64,000 nt of DNA from Agrostemma githago (Eukaryota; Streptophyta; Magnoliopsida; Caryophyllales; Caryophyllaceae), in NCBI GenBank assembly GCA_958450325.1, contig OY288247.1, positions 62,189,701-62,253,700 of the forward strand. The letters run 5' to 3'. The notes beneath the pieces are model-generated. The model made no database searches and was not told where the DNA came from. It saw only the letters and a list, made by a program, of their open reading frames with translations. Below are positions 23,570 to 36,390 of this stretch, piece by piece. The position numbers and the translations under genes were made by a program. Position 1 is the first letter of the stretch; each line of letters begins with the position of its first letter.

Positions 23570-23890
23570 GTGCTAGTTACTAAAATCACCTCCGCTACCT
23601 TCCATGTATCTCAACTGCGGAAGTATCGTAGTGATCCATCCCATGTCTTGGAGCCCGATCAAATTGCAATCGAGCCTAACTTACGATATTCAGAGAGACC
23701 CATTAAAATCCTGGATCACAAGGAGAAGAGGTTGCGTAACAAAGTGGTACCATTGGTTCGGGTACTATGGAGAAACCAGAACTCTAAATCCGAGACGTGA
23801 GAGATAAAGGAGTCCATGCGAATGAAATACCCTGAACTTTTTCCTTAAGGTAAAACCTAAATTTCTTTTAGTTTCGAGGACGAAACTTTT
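23570..23890 (+). pseudogene. Chromovirus pol C-terminal remnant
   Basis: The last part of the integrase of a Tekay/Del-like chromovirus. TFHVSQLRKYRSDPSHVLEP is the well-known block after the integrase core, followed by RPIKILDHKEKRLRNKVVPL and VRVLWRNQ. A stop cuts it at 23798-23800. The sequence then runs through GTTTCGAGGACGAAAC, typical of the end of these pol genes, directly into the LTR. Everything upstream (gag to integrase core) is missing. Confidence 0.85.
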
Positions 23891-23896
23891 TGTTAG

Positions 23897-26800
23897 TGTA
23901 ACACCCGCTATTTTTCCTAGCGTTTTTGTCTTTACCGTTATGACTCTGTCATAACTCTGTCACATTTCGGCCTTGCATTTCATCATTTTACTAAGCTCTA
24001 TTTTCATTGTTGAGTTTAATGATATTTATTTATATTTTAAAAAGATTTTTAATTCTTTTAAATCCATTTCTTTGATTTTCCTCGTAAACTATTTATTTTC
24101 CGCGAGGAATTCTATTTCTCTACGAATTAACGTTTTTAAGCTCGGATTTAAGTTATTCCTCTTCCTAAAAATGTTTAAATACATTTGTATAATATTTTCA
24201 ACTAAGAAATATTTTTGTTTACTAAAGAGTAGCCATTATGATTTTAATACGAAGTTTCGCGAATAATTATTTTCTTAGGCGAGGTTTACTCGAATTGCTT
24301 TGAAATACCTTTAACAATTTTACGATTTTCTTTTTATCAACTTACAAATTATTTTGGGACATTTTCCCACATTTTGGACCGTGACCCCCCTTGGCTCACC
24401 CCTACTACATTTTTTTATACACTTCATTTTATTATGTTAAACATTAGATATTTATTTCTTTCTTCATTCATTTTGGTGGATTAATACAAACTCTTCACAC
24501 TCCTCTCACATTCACTCTTGGCTGAATTTTTGAGGTGAATGTACCTAGTTTTCATCAACTTTTAAGTCACCATTCATTCCATATCTCTTCACATTTTCCT
24601 CTTTATTCATTCTTCCATTTTATTTTAGCAAAAACCTTTTCTTTCTCCCTCTTTTTGGCTGGTGTTCCTGCCCATTTTCAGCAGCCATTTTCGTCCATAA
24701 TCAAGCTTTGATCGTCCTATTTCGCCTTCTAAATTATCGTCTCTCTTTCCCCTTCGTTAAAGTAATAATCGATGTTATTTCCGATTGTTATTTACCTTGA
24801 TTCTTTTAGTTTTCTCATGGTATTTTTGTACCATGTATGTCATGTGATTTAGGATTCTTGGTCGACCCCGAAGCCGACAAATTTATCATAGACTCGGATT
24901 TGGATTGAAGGTAACGTCGGTGTTACTCGGTATTGCATGATTTTATTTGTGTAATTGCATGTATATTATTATAATTTTATTTTTGACAATACATGTATGT
25001 CATATAATCTGGAAAATTTTTAAAAGTTGAAAATTTGCATGTTTCGGTATTTTTATCGCTTTTACGAGATTAACGATTAAATCGTCATATTAATTTGTGA
25101 AATCGTAATATTCGGCCTAAACATGTAATATATGTTTATATTCTGTAAAAATGATGTTTTTGATGATTTTTAATAATTTAGTATTTTTCTGATATTTTAA
25201 ATATCGATTATTGAATTATTACCGTTTACGGACAAAAACGATTAAAAGCCGATTTTTAGTTCTAGTACTTAAACATTTTATTTTAATCTGATTTTTGATG
25301 TGGTGAAACTTTCTGATGAAATAGAATTTTATGAATATTTTCATAATTTTTCGGAATTGTTAAGTGGATGAATTAATTAATCACTTTAAATGATCGTTTA
25401 TCGTTAAAACCGCGTTTGTCGTTTAAATTCTCGATTTTTGGTCCTATGATTAAATCTGGAAAAAAATATGATTATGATGATTTCATAATAAAATGTAATT
25501 TTATAATTTTTAGTGCTTTAATAAAATGTTTGGGACGATAAGTTTTATTAATGGAATCGTTAATTGTGAAAACGGGTTTTAAAGACGGTTTTGACGGGAT
25601 TTATTAAATCTGGAATTTTTGGAAATATGGAAAAATGGTAGATTCTGGAAAATTATGATTTTTAGGTTTAATAATAATTTTTGGATATTAATACTTAAAT
25701 CGTTTTGTAATTACTATTTTTATTAATCGTTATTGTCGAGATTAGACGATTAACGAGAAAACGTTTTAAAAACCGAGTTTTAGGATTCTGGAAAATTCTT
25801 TTCTGGACAGAATGTCCATAAATATATTTTAGCTATATTACGTAATTTTTTTACTGTTTATTAAAGTCCTTAATTAATAAGTATTGATTTTTGGACAAAT
25901 TGAGATTTATCGTTAAAATGCTTCGTCTTACCTAAAAGAATTATTTTTCCAGCAATTTTGAAAGTATTTAATTCTAAAACTTTAAGAGTTAAATCATCCC
26001 TTAACATATTCTAAATATATCCAATGGTTTAATTAAATAAAAGACGTTAAAAGATTTAATTTGACATTTGCCGTAAAATCCTATTTATAATCGTATTGTC
26101 GAAACTAATGATAATTAGGGAATTTTAGTTTTGTAAATTTTGGAAACACCCTAATTAGTAGTATTTAAAATGTTTAAAACATTTCTAAATCAATTTATAA
26201 ACACTTGTATGACGTTTCAATAATTTCATTAACTCAAATGTTCTCGTTTTAAGAATTAATATCGTTAAGGCCGAAAGTACTACTTTTATAAATCTATATC
26301 GTTTACTAAAAATGTGGTATTAGTATAAACTAATATTTTCGCTATTTTGATATGATACTATTTTTAGTAAAGTTTCTATAAATAGAAGTTTCCTAAAATA
26401 GAAAGTTTCCTCTTTTGGAAAGTGATCCTTTTCTTTTTGTTCTCTTATTATTTATAATGATTATATCTTTTATATATCGATAATGACTTGTTTTGAAGTT
26501 ATGGAATAAGGATAAGTGTGGGTTTAGAGTAATATAGTCTGGGATGTACGTTTTGCCATCAACTATAAAGCTGGTGTGTCTATGTTGAGACACATTGGTC
26601 GTTGAACTGAGCATGGTTTGTGTTCAGGAGTGTGTATATTTTGACCTTAAACTTAGATATTGCATCGTGTAAGTCGCCGTCGGGTTGAACTGGATTACGG
26701 TTGGTGTCCAGGAGGGGTGTACATTACTTAAGCCAGGACCTCGCTGCACGCAGTCCTGTTATAGTTGAGTTGCCTAGTTAGAGACCTAAGTCTGATTTGT

Positions 26801-27378
26801 TTTGACTAAGTTCTCGAAGCTAGTTTAGTATTGTCCTAGTGAAAGTCTAGATTCTACACTAATCTTATCCATAACGCCATTTTGACTATTTTATTTGTTA
26901 TCGATATAAATTGGTTTACAGGTTGGCAAATATTTTTATGTTTCTTCGGAAACCCATTTTAATATTTTGGTTTTGGCGCTGAAAGCTTATTTTAATATGT
27001 TGTTTTACTGTTTTCCATTTTTAATATTTTTCCTATATTAGTAATTACTGTTTTAAAATCCTGTTATACGGCTGGCAGAACGTTGACGTTGCTCCTCACT
27101 GATTGTGGCTGTTATGTTTTTAACATGACAGGTATGCATGTTTCCGGGTGTGGGCTAGCGGGTAGACATGATCCTTGCTCGATTAATTTTAATAATTATG
27201 TTTTGTGGATTGTTAAACCCCCTTTTGTGGATTTACTTAATTTGTGGCCATTTTATTTAGGGCCTAATGTTTGACTTTACCATTTATATTTTTATAAAAA
27301 TATAGTTACAACGTGTTATAATCCCGACTCTACAGTGTTTCCACCACTGTATCGCGTTAGAATTTCTAGGGGATTACA
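23897..27378 (+). repeat. Chromovirus 3' LTR (3.48 kb)
   Basis: Starts TGTAACACCCGCTATTTTTC directly after the pol remnant and ends TTCTAGGGGATTACA. The solo LTR at 16861-22583 is its relative. AT-rich and non-coding apart from spurious short frames. Confidence 0.82.
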
Positions 27379-27730
27379 GTTAGAGGGTTGGAATGTAACA
27401 CCCCGTAATTTTTATAGGCATAATAATACACGATACGCTATGATATGTGTATAATGAAACTTGTAATTTGATCTAACTATTTATGAGTCAAACTAAAACA
27501 TTTACTTACTCCGCCGATAAACTATTTTGAACTATTTCAAGAATGTCGTGTTTCAAATTTAAAAGCGTAGACAAAGATCGGGTCAATTACAAAACAGACT
27601 CAATTACAAGTCCTAAATATTCAAAAAATTTACTACCTACTTTATTCTCCCTCTCTCTTCCATTTTTCATCACCCTTCACGTGTCATCTTCTTTCTCTCT
27701 CATCCCAACCACACTTTTCTCCCTCTTTCC

Positions 27731-27821
27731 GTGAGACGTCTCATATAAGAGGTGGTTACTAAATTTGTAACCACCCCTATGTGAGAAGTCTCACGATAAA
27801 ATTACCGTGAGACGGTCTCAC
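27731..27821. repeat. Cluster of GTGAGAC palindromes and a hairpin
   Basis: Three palindromic motifs: GTGAGACGTCTCAT (27731-27744), GTGAGAAGTCTCAC (27781-27794) and GTGAGACGGTCTCAC (27807-27821). Between the first two lies a 9-bp-stem hairpin, GGTGGTTAC (27751-27759) and GTAACCACC (27767-27775). Confidence 0.85.
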
Positions 27822-30800
27822 AGGAGAGTTACTATTTCTCTAAACTATTTACATACCCCTCTATTGATTCATTTATACCCACCTTCACTTTTCACAACCA
27901 AAAAGAAAATAAAAACACAATAATAATATTAATATTAATATTTGTGTATAAAATATTACAACCAAATCAGAGAGATCCAGGGATGTTTACCAAAATGAAG
28001 GAACTAAGGCAAGCTTTAGATTTTTAGATTAACCAATTGTCCTTCTGTAAAAGGTATATTTTCTTCAAATTCTTATATAATATATATATAAAATAATAAT
28101 AATAATAATAATAAAAAAAAACCGAAATTTATATAATTAAAGACTTGCATGTTTTAAAACTTATAATTCAACATTATAATTTTTATTTTCATTTTATTTT
28201 TAAACTTTTGAAATTTGAACTATTTTTTTTGGCATTGCATGTCTTTAAAACTTGTAGATCTATTGTATTTTACTTATATTCCCTTATTTTATTTTTATAT
28301 TCCCTTATTAAAACAAGATTATATGCCGGTACGGGAACTCAATAACTGCTTGCATGTTAATTTTAGTAATGGATCGGTGTTAACAAGGGGATGTATGTAT
28401 GACTATTATTAAATTAAGGGAAACATCACTATAATAACTTATATTATAAGTAAGAACAATAACTTAGGTCTAAACTCATAATTGGTAAAAAGGGGAAAGA
28501 AATGTTTGATTTGAAATGGGAACAATAACAAAATTAGGGTCTAGTAATTCGTATCTAAACTTAGGTTGGAGTCAACTCTAAAAATATTAATTTTAGGGTC
28601 ATCTTATAAAGAACAGATTAAATCACTTTGGGTCCGGTGACAAAATCAGGCCTAGGGACTGTTCCGAAATTATTTTAGTGTCTTAAGAGCATATACATCA
28701 ACAGGATTTACCCAATTCTCATCTTTCACTTTTTCACATTTTCTCTCTATCCTACTAAACATCCACCTCAGCTTACATTTTCACCAAAAACATCCTACAT
28801 CAACAAGAATTCATTTATGATTCTCTTTCTTACTTTTTTATACCCACTATTTACCTCAATAATTCATCTATTAACATTTATTTAAAAGGTTCTCTTATTA
28901 ACTTTAAATTTATGGGTTGGTATCGGGTTTATGAAATATATTAAAATTGGAAATTCTTTTCACTTTTTATTTAAAAGTAAATTGATTTTTTTTTAAACTC
29001 TTCGAACCACTTCATTTTTCGCCAATCATCGCTTATGAAATTGAATTAATTATTTTAAAAAAACTATGAGAGTAAAATATAAAAGCAAATTTTATTACTA
29101 ATATAAAAAAACGTAATTAAGAGGTAATTATACAATTAGTTCTAACAATTTAACATAAAAATAAAAATATTCTAAGTATAACAATTAAACAAAAAAAAGA
29201 ATTAGAATTTTAAAAAAATTGTTAATCCAAACGCTTAAATTTAAAATTCTAAGTATATGTTTATAAATCTTCGTTCTCTTAAAAAACATGTACAATGTTT
29301 CTAAAAATATTAAAATTCGAAATGTAAATGGAAGGATCAGTAGCAATTGGGTCACTCGGGTCGGGTTATGTCAAGTTTGGTTAGCTAGTCATCGGGTTAT
29401 ATCGCCTAACGGGTCACAAGCAAGTCAAGTTTAGTCGATTTTGAGTCGTTAAATTTTATTACGCTGTATCGGGTCGGTTTTCACGTGAGTCAAATCAGTT
29501 TGTCGGGTCGGGTCAACTATTTTAACAACTCTAGTGGTAACTCGTACAATGTGTCGTCTGATTAATGTATTCATATTGATCTTAATTAATTAACTAATTT
29601 CAACTAAATAAAAATTAACGATACTAATCGCAGATACTAATTATAGTTATAATAATAAACAGTGTTTTACAATTAAACACGTACGCATTTTTCGTTTTAT
29701 ATGAAAATTAATATTTTATTAATTAAAAATAAGAAAAAAAATAGAAAGCCTGCAACTTTACTGTTATCCCATTTCTCGCACAGGCGAGAAGTTCGGCCCC
29801 TGTTCATTGCTCAATCAGCTTTGTGGACAATTGTTTAATATATATTTATGTAGGTGGCCTTTCTCGTTCTTGCACAAGGATACCAATGCACATTCTCTCA
29901 AAGATTCCATGGAAACCCCACTAAAAGTCTTATCATTTCGTTGTCATTTTCGTGTTAAATGATTTCTTGCTTTTATTGTTATCACTAAAATAACGTTGTA
30001 AATGACAAATTCAGTCATTCTTAAATAGCCTCAAACTAAACCTCTCTGTCCTATAAGACGGGGCCTCGAAGAAGTTCTCACGCTCACCTACTTTCTGGTT
30101 TTCCTAAAATCCCCACTCGTTTCGGAGAAGTTCGAATCCGTTTCGTTCGGATATTGATCGGTCCCTTATCCCTGGATCTAAATTGTCTTTAGATTTGTAT
30201 TTTTGTTTTGTTTTAAGACTTCGTAATCGATGTAATTTAATAGATTAGATGCGAGACTTGACCAAACGATACCCCAAATTATGTAATATAAAAGACCTAG
30301 TTATTCTCACGAATATGTTAGATTCCTAGGACCCGGACAAGCGTTTAGGCCTGACTCACGATATCGCTAAGGTCCGCCTAAATAAATCTAGGTATTTCCT
30401 AAAATTATTAAAATAAACGTTTTAGTATACTTTGACGCTTTCAAAAGAAATTTTCTTATAGGACACAATTTGGGTTTTTAGCGAGCATAAAACAAATATA
30501 CATCGGCCTTTTTTGGGACTCTTGTCAAAACGTTCCAATATGGACTTAAATTCACGACAATCTTTTTTAAAATCAAAGTATTTAAACAAACAAACTTTTT
30601 AATAATAAAAGTAATTATGGACCTCTTGAAATAAAAATTTCAAATAAAAAATCATTCGCTTATGTTACACTACGTAATCAGGGACTTCTTGAAATAACTT
30701 TTTCTAAATTATTTCAAATCAATATTTGGGAAACAAATAGTAACTAATCAAATTGAACTAAGACGATCTACATCGATTAAACTATTCAGGGGAATGAAAA

Positions 30801-31497
30801 CCGTCCCTTAGTTAAATCGATTAAACTTGGCCAACCTCCATAAAATGATCGTACTAATCATTTGACATATTAGGCCAAGTTCGTTAGCCAAATCCCGGCT
30901 TATAAATAGGGACACCCCATTAAGCAGACCAATAGTTAAATACGTGTTATGTGCTTACGGGTATAATCATTTTCAAAAACGATATTCGTTTACACAGAAA
31001 TTGAGATGGATAAACTCTAATGTTTTAAAAAGTAAGTTCAAACGACTTTAAAGTTTATTGGGCATTTTTAGGATATAATTCGAAATCTCTTTGAGCAGGA
31101 AAGCGGGTTGTCTCTATTGTATAAGAGATAGCTCGAAAGAATAGCATATAGCTTAACCGTATAAAACCTTTCGTAGCGTACACAGGGTCTTTGGCTGCCC
31201 TTGTCATTGACTCAATAGTAGACGGGAGTATGGCCATACTTTAGGTGAGGACCTGATCAGTCTCGTACGCGTTAGGTGGATCGCACCCGGGTTCCCGAAG
31301 GTCGATGATTGGAGCATGACTTCGGGGATAACCGGCCGGGTGGAGAGTAGTTCGTGGTGCGGGTAATAACTCCACGTACCGGCATTCGACCCTGGAGATG
31401 AGAGGACGAATTTTGTTTTAAACGTGTTTATGTCACCACGGTAAACATGGGTATAATGTAAGCCCCCTGGTATCGGTGTCATTGGCGGTACATTTTA
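27822..31497. other. AT-rich non-coding stretch within the probable LTR
   Basis: Contains an AAT microsatellite near 28092-28115 and long AT-rich runs. The 31200-31490 part is GC-richer and resembles LTR R/U5 sequence. No gene seen; the short frames show no recognisable domain. Confidence 0.5.
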
Positions 31498-32485
31498 CGA
31501 AAATTTCCCATGGTACCCTCGAACTATGTCACATTACACATGGTACTCCTGCTTTTAAGTTTGTTCACATGGTTACCTTGAGTTTTATAGTTTAGTTCCC
31601 AATTTGCCGCCCTTACCCAAATTTCTGTCATGACGCTGTTAAGTTATGACCAAAATTAATTACATCACTCAACAACTACTTTTTCAAAAGGAAAGGTGTT
31701 CTAATGGTAACTCTAAGTTTTCATAATTGTTCGCATGGTACCCTTAAGTTTTCATAGTTGTTCTCATGGTACCCCTGAAAGGAAAGCAACGACTCATTGC
31801 AGCAAAGCAACGACTAGTTTACTGAACTAGCCGTTACACAAGTGCTTATAAATTCACTCCCCTTTCAATTTTGACAGAAAAAGATCAAAAAATCCACACT
31901 TACTCACTCACCCTTTTCACCTCCTTTTTCACTTGTACAAAAAAATGGAAAAACTTCATCACCATAACCTTGAAGCTCGATCATCCGGAAACATCAAATT
32001 TTTCCTTTTTTTTGTACCAGTGAAGAAAGAGGTGAAAAGGTTGAGTGAGTAATTGTGGATTATTTGTTCTTTTCCTGCCAAAATAGAAAGGGAAGTGAAT
32101 TTATAAGCACTTGTGTAACGGTTAGTTCAGTAAACTAGTCGTTGCTTTGCTTCAATGAGTCGTTGCTTTTCTTTCAGGGGTACCATGAGAACAACTATGA
32201 AAAACTTAAGGATACCATGAGAACAACTATGAAAACTTAAGGGTACCATGGGAACAACTATGAAAACTTAGGGGTAACATGGGAACCCCTCTCCTTTTGA
32301 AGAAAAGTAGTTGTTGAGTAATGTAATTAATTTTGGTCATAATTTAACGGCGTCGTGACAAAAATTTGGGTAAGGTCAAATCGGGAACTAAACTATAAAA
32401 CTCAAGGTTACCATGGAAACAAACTTAAAAGTAGGAGTACCATGTGTAATGTGACATAGTTCGAGGGTACCATGAGACTTTTCCC
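31498..32485. mobile_element. 988-bp foldback (MULE-type) element
   Basis: The two halves are inverted copies of each other for about 450-490 bp, separated by a short loop near 31990. The outer arm starts CATGGTACCCTCGAACTATG at 31509 and its complement ends near 32474. Arms contain repeated GGTACC motifs, as in the 559-bp MITE. Flanks are TACATTTTA (31489-31497) and TATATTTTA (32486-32494), a 9-bp duplication with one difference. No transposase. Confidence 0.82.
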
Positions 32486-32927
32486 TATATTTTATGGTAC
32501 GAGTATCAAATAAGAGCCTATTTGGAACTCGTACAATAATTGGCTGGTATATTGTGATAAAACCTTCCAAAACAATACGGCCCATAAAATATTTTTGGTA
32601 AATTTTCAAGACACAGTACATGTTAGGTGTTGCAATTTTATGGATTAAGCATCAGTATTATTTATTGTTCGTTATTCATTATTAATAATCTACCCACCTG
32701 ATGATTTGTTTCTTTGATATTTTTAAAATATTTTAAATCGTCATATTTCTCAGAGACTGACCACACCTCAGGCAGACAAGGTTGGAGATATCCGAAGACG
32801 GATATAATTTCTAGATTTTCCAAGTATTAGGAATAAATGTAATAAGAGAATTTATGTTTATGTATTATAACTTCCGCTGCCTTTATTTTGGACGTCACTC
32901 AAGTTTAGAAAATCTGGGTTGTTAAAG

Positions 32928-32940
32928 TTGGTATCAGAGC
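32928..32940 (+). promoter_or_regulatory. Primer binding site for initiator tRNA-Met
   Basis: TTGGTATCAGAGC directly follows the LTR end. It is complementary to the 3' end of plant initiator tRNA-Met and is used by chromoviruses, not by Tat elements. Confidence 0.8.
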
Positions 32941-33059
32941 ATGTTCGAGGTTTTACATTTTGCGTCATCTCATCTCGAGAGTCCTGTTTAAATCTCACCC
33001 CGATATTTATGTCAAATCATCTCGTTCTAGAGATCCGAGTCTATTAGGCGTCTCGCCGA

Positions 33060-33765
33060 ATACACCAAATGTCTAAAGCACCTGAGTCCCAAACCCAATG
33101 ACCGCAAGCAAGTGCAAATCAAGGTTCTCATTTCCGTGTCGCTCACCTACGAGCATTCCTCGAGTCTTTTACGTCCATCCGGTGGATCCGTTCTCATCTT
33201 CGTCTCTCTTCCACAGACCCACCATCCAAAATGTCTTCAAGCAGCAGCAACGGTAGTAATGATCAAATCAGCGCCATGTTAGGCCTCATTCAGGAACTCC
33301 AAGTCACTGTAGCACAAATGTCAACCACTCACGACGACATCTTGCTCCAGCTCAGTAGGTTGGAAGGAACCTTTAACAAAACAAATAAGGGGCCAACACA
33401 ATGCTACCCTCATGAGTAGATGTGAAGCCCCGTCAATCTCCTGTAGCACCTCCCACTCCCGACATCCCGGAGGAGAGGAGGAAACTCAAGCCGACTCGGT
33501 TCGTCCCGGCCCACTGAGGGCATCCCTTCAGGAGCCTCACGAATTTGGGAATGACCTATACCGAGGCGCTCAGGATCGCTAACGATGCTTGGCAGATATC
33601 TCCGCTAGCTCCTACCCCGGATCCGTCCATCGGACCCCAGATGCAAGTTGGAATCCCAAGGCTTACTGCCTATACCATCAGGGCAGGGGGCATGATACAG
33701 AAGATTGTTACCGCCTAAACCACGACATCCAAGATCTAGTGGATGCCGGAACCTTCCCTCTATGA
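33060..33765 (+). pseudogene. Tat2 gag remnant
   Basis: The leader contains TTCCACAG followed by ACCCACCATCCAAAATG; the ATG at 33231 starts MSSSSSNGSNDQISAMLG, a short coiled-coil-like N-terminus. A large deletion removes the central gag domain. Near 33520-33570 the phrase SLTNLGMTYTEALR is typical of the Tat gag C-terminus. A frame-shifted zinc knuckle follows at about 33660-33720 (YCLYHQG, then RGHDTEDCYRL across the shift), ending DAGTFPL and a stop at 33765. The element switches from chromovirus to Tat sequence somewhere in 32941-33060. Confidence 0.75.
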
Positions 33766-34329
33766 AGCCATGTATGTACCATGCGCCTCACCCATGAGGA
33801 TGCCAACGGCAAGGTCGTTACATCTATGGTAGTCACCACCAACAAATATGCAAAAGCGAAGTCAGATGACGCTATCAAAGTGCTCTTACCAGGAGGTAGT
33901 CTCAGTATCTGAGATACGTGATGCACGATCCTAGTCAAAGTCTAGCTCGTCCTAAGAGTCTAGATTGAGTAACACAATAAGTTTTTTTTCTTTCCTTTTT
34001 TGAGTCGGAGGAACAGGGGACCTGTCCCTGCCTCCCAATATTTCGGACACGTTGCCCTTATAGTATTATCAATAAAAAAGAAATAAACCTCTCTTTTCCA
34101 TACAATGCGCCTCGGCAATCGCTTGATTTAAAACATACACTTTTCGCTTACAACTTGATACTACGCCATTGATAACAATCAAACGAACCTCAAACATAAG
34201 GGCTTCAACTAACAGCCCACCTTATTTCACCAAAACTGAGATCACAAATAGCAATCATCCTAGCATTCAACCCAACCCATAACCGACCTCCTAACCGAGA
34301 ACCCAATAGAGGAAACACACTCCAACGAT
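33766..34329. other. Tat2 spacer replacing protease, RT and first RNase H
   Basis: Contains ATTATCAATAAAA and TTTTCGCTTACAACTTG, matching the Tat1 spacer before RT. Protease, RT and first RNase H are absent, so a deletion of about 2.5-3 kb relative to Tat1 is inferred. Confidence 0.6.
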
Positions 34330-34857
34330 ACATGGTCCTTCCTCGAAGAGGACATCTTATTTGCCAACGATGAGTCATGGGACCTATACTTCGATGGTGC
34401 CTCGAGCATGGGAGGCTACAGTGTAAGAATCCTTTTAATATCCCCACAGGGTGACCATACACCCATATCCGTCAAACTAGACTTCCCGGTAACCAATAAC
34501 GCAACCGAGTACGAGGCATGCCTAATAGGGCTACGAACCGCAGTAACCCTAGGAATTAAGAACCTTAGGGTCCATGGAGATTCGTCTCTAGTCGTCAACC
34601 AAGCTACATGCATTTGGAACGTTTATAGCCAAAGCCTAGCTCCATACCAAAACGAAATCGAAACAATTTCCCGAGAATTCACCGAAATCAAATTTATACA
34701 CATCTCGCGAGAGGAAAACCAATTTGCGGATGCAAAATCCAAACTAGCCTCACTAATAAACATGCCCGATACCCTTTTCTCCATTCGCATCTGTGTGGAG
34801 AGAAGCAAACAACCCGCCTATATCCACAATATTAAAACCGACCGCATTGTAAAATGA
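34330..34857 (+). pseudogene. Tat2 second RNase H
   Basis: Homologous to the Tat1 domain: SWDLYFDGASSMGGYSVRIL, NNATEYEACLIGLRTAV and VHGDSSLVVNQ keep the Asp, Glu and Asp residues. It ends ISREENQFADAKSKLAS. A stop at 34855-34857 lies in frame with the integrase that follows. Confidence 0.87.
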
Positions 34858-36107
34858 TCCCTGGTAAAGAAAAATCCTAGACTTCAAAACCGATGGATCA
34901 TACCCACCAATACAAACACCAAAAACAAACGAGTCCTGAGAATGCACGCCACTCACTACGTCATAAACCAAGGATTACTATACAAACGAACCCCACAAGA
35001 AGTACTTCTTAGGTGCATAGACAGAGCCCAATCCAAAAGAGTCATGAAAGAAATACATGACGGGGAATGTGGACCTCACATGATTTCACACGCACTAGCC
35101 TGTAAAATAATGCGACTAGGCTATTACTAGATAACCCTAGAAGCAGACTGTCGACATCACGTCCGCCACTGTCACAACTGCAAAATATTTGCTAATATTC
35201 AACACATACCACCATACCCACTTCACACTACAACAACACATCGAACCCTCTCCACCTGGGGAATAAACATCATAGGAAAAGTTCACCCATCCAGAACCGG
35301 TGGACACTATTTCATGCTAGTGGCCGTCGATTACTTTACTAAATGGGTAGAAGTGGCCTCATACACAGTACTAACCTCCAAACAAGTAGTCAAATTCTTA
35401 CAAAACAACATCATCTGCCGCTATGGCATACCACACGAGATCATCAGTGATCAGGGGGCTCACTTTAGGGCCGACACCCAAAAACTCCTAGACAAATAAA
35501 AAATCCAATGACACAAATCATCACCCTATAGACCTCAGACAAACGGGGCTGTAGAAGTAGCAAACAACACCATCGTTACCGTCCTTAAAAAGATGTTAGA
35601 CAATTACCGAGATTGGCCCAACAAAATACGCTTTGCATTATGGGATACCGAACCTCCTACCGGACTCCCACCGGAGCCACGCCCTACTACCTAATCTACG
35701 GTTCAAAAGCCGTACAACCAGTAGAGTTAGAAGTACCCTCTCTAAGGAAACTAGCCAAAAACGGCATTCCCGAAGAGGAATGGAACCAAAAACGTTACGA
35801 CGAGCTAGTCTTCTTAGATGAGCGTAGAATACACGCACTATCCAACGTGCAAGCCTACCAACAAAGAATACAACAAACTTTTAACAAACAAGTGAAGTCT
35901 CGAAACATACACGAGGGAGATATAGCGGTTAAGTCTATTAGAGCACCGCTTCCCGTCGACTGTAGGGGAAAATTCAAACCAAACTAGCCTGGTCCTTACC
36001 TTGTCAAGAGAATACTCACGGGAGACGCCGTGATCATCACCGATCTCTACGGTCAAGAATTATCGACCCCTACCAACATGGATCAACTTAAACGCTACTA
36101 CCCTTAA
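34858..36107 (+). pseudogene. Tat2 integrase
   Basis: The HHCC finger is visible (HDGECGPHMISH and HCHNC). The core reads WGINIIGK, so the first catalytic Asp is replaced by Asn. The second Asp (ISDQGAHF) and the Glu (PQTNGAVEVAN) are kept. In-frame stops at 35128-35130 and 35497-35499, one more shortly after, a one-base deletion near 35640 and a stop at 35985-35987. Ends NMDQLKRYYP. Confidence 0.88.
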
Positions 36108-36242
36108 CTTCCTAAGTATCACATCCTGATCTCTAAAACTAGGGTGAAAGCCCATGCAAAACACTCAAAACATCTCGCATCGATAATTGGCATAATGAGT
36201 CTAAAGCACAAAATCACTCGCATTTGACGAACTATGGACATG

Positions 36243-36279
36243 GTTTGATTCCATCTAATCACGGATACGTAGGTAGCCC
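36243..36279 (+). promoter_or_regulatory. Conserved post-pol box of Tat elements (copy in Tat2)
   Basis: GTTTGATTCC, CTAAT and GGATACGTAGG in the same order and nearly the same spacing as at 7941-7976 in Tat1. Function unknown. Confidence 0.65.
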
Positions 36280-36390
36280 TCTCGGGGGTACAACCAAAAC
36301 TAACAAAATCGACTACATTCGATTCATGCGCAAATTGGAATCCATCATACGCTCCGATTAACGAGTGATTTCAATGACGAAGCACAAACG

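Larger units (their letters stand above)
27394..32926 (+). repeat. Probable second chromovirus LTR with insertions
   Basis: Starts TGTAACACCCCGTAATTTTT. The far end reads CTGGGTTGTTAAA, like chromovirus LTR ends (usually GTTACA), and is directly followed by the initiator-Met primer site. It contains the foldback element at 31498-32485. Its length without that is about 4.5 kb, so further insertions are likely. Treating it as one LTR is an inference from its two ends. Confidence 0.45.

Noticed and set aside
23973..24266. 97-codon hydrophobic frame in the chromovirus LTR
   Set aside because: Chance frame in AT-rich LTR; not preserved in the related solo LTR.
28145..28412. Overlapping plus-strand frames near 28.1-28.4 kb
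   Set aside because: AT-rich sequence giving Phe/Leu/Tyr-rich peptides. CAAGATTATATGCCGGTACGGG at 28313-28334 resembles Tat integrase DNA at 7074-7095, perhaps a tiny inserted fragment, but it is too short to annotate.
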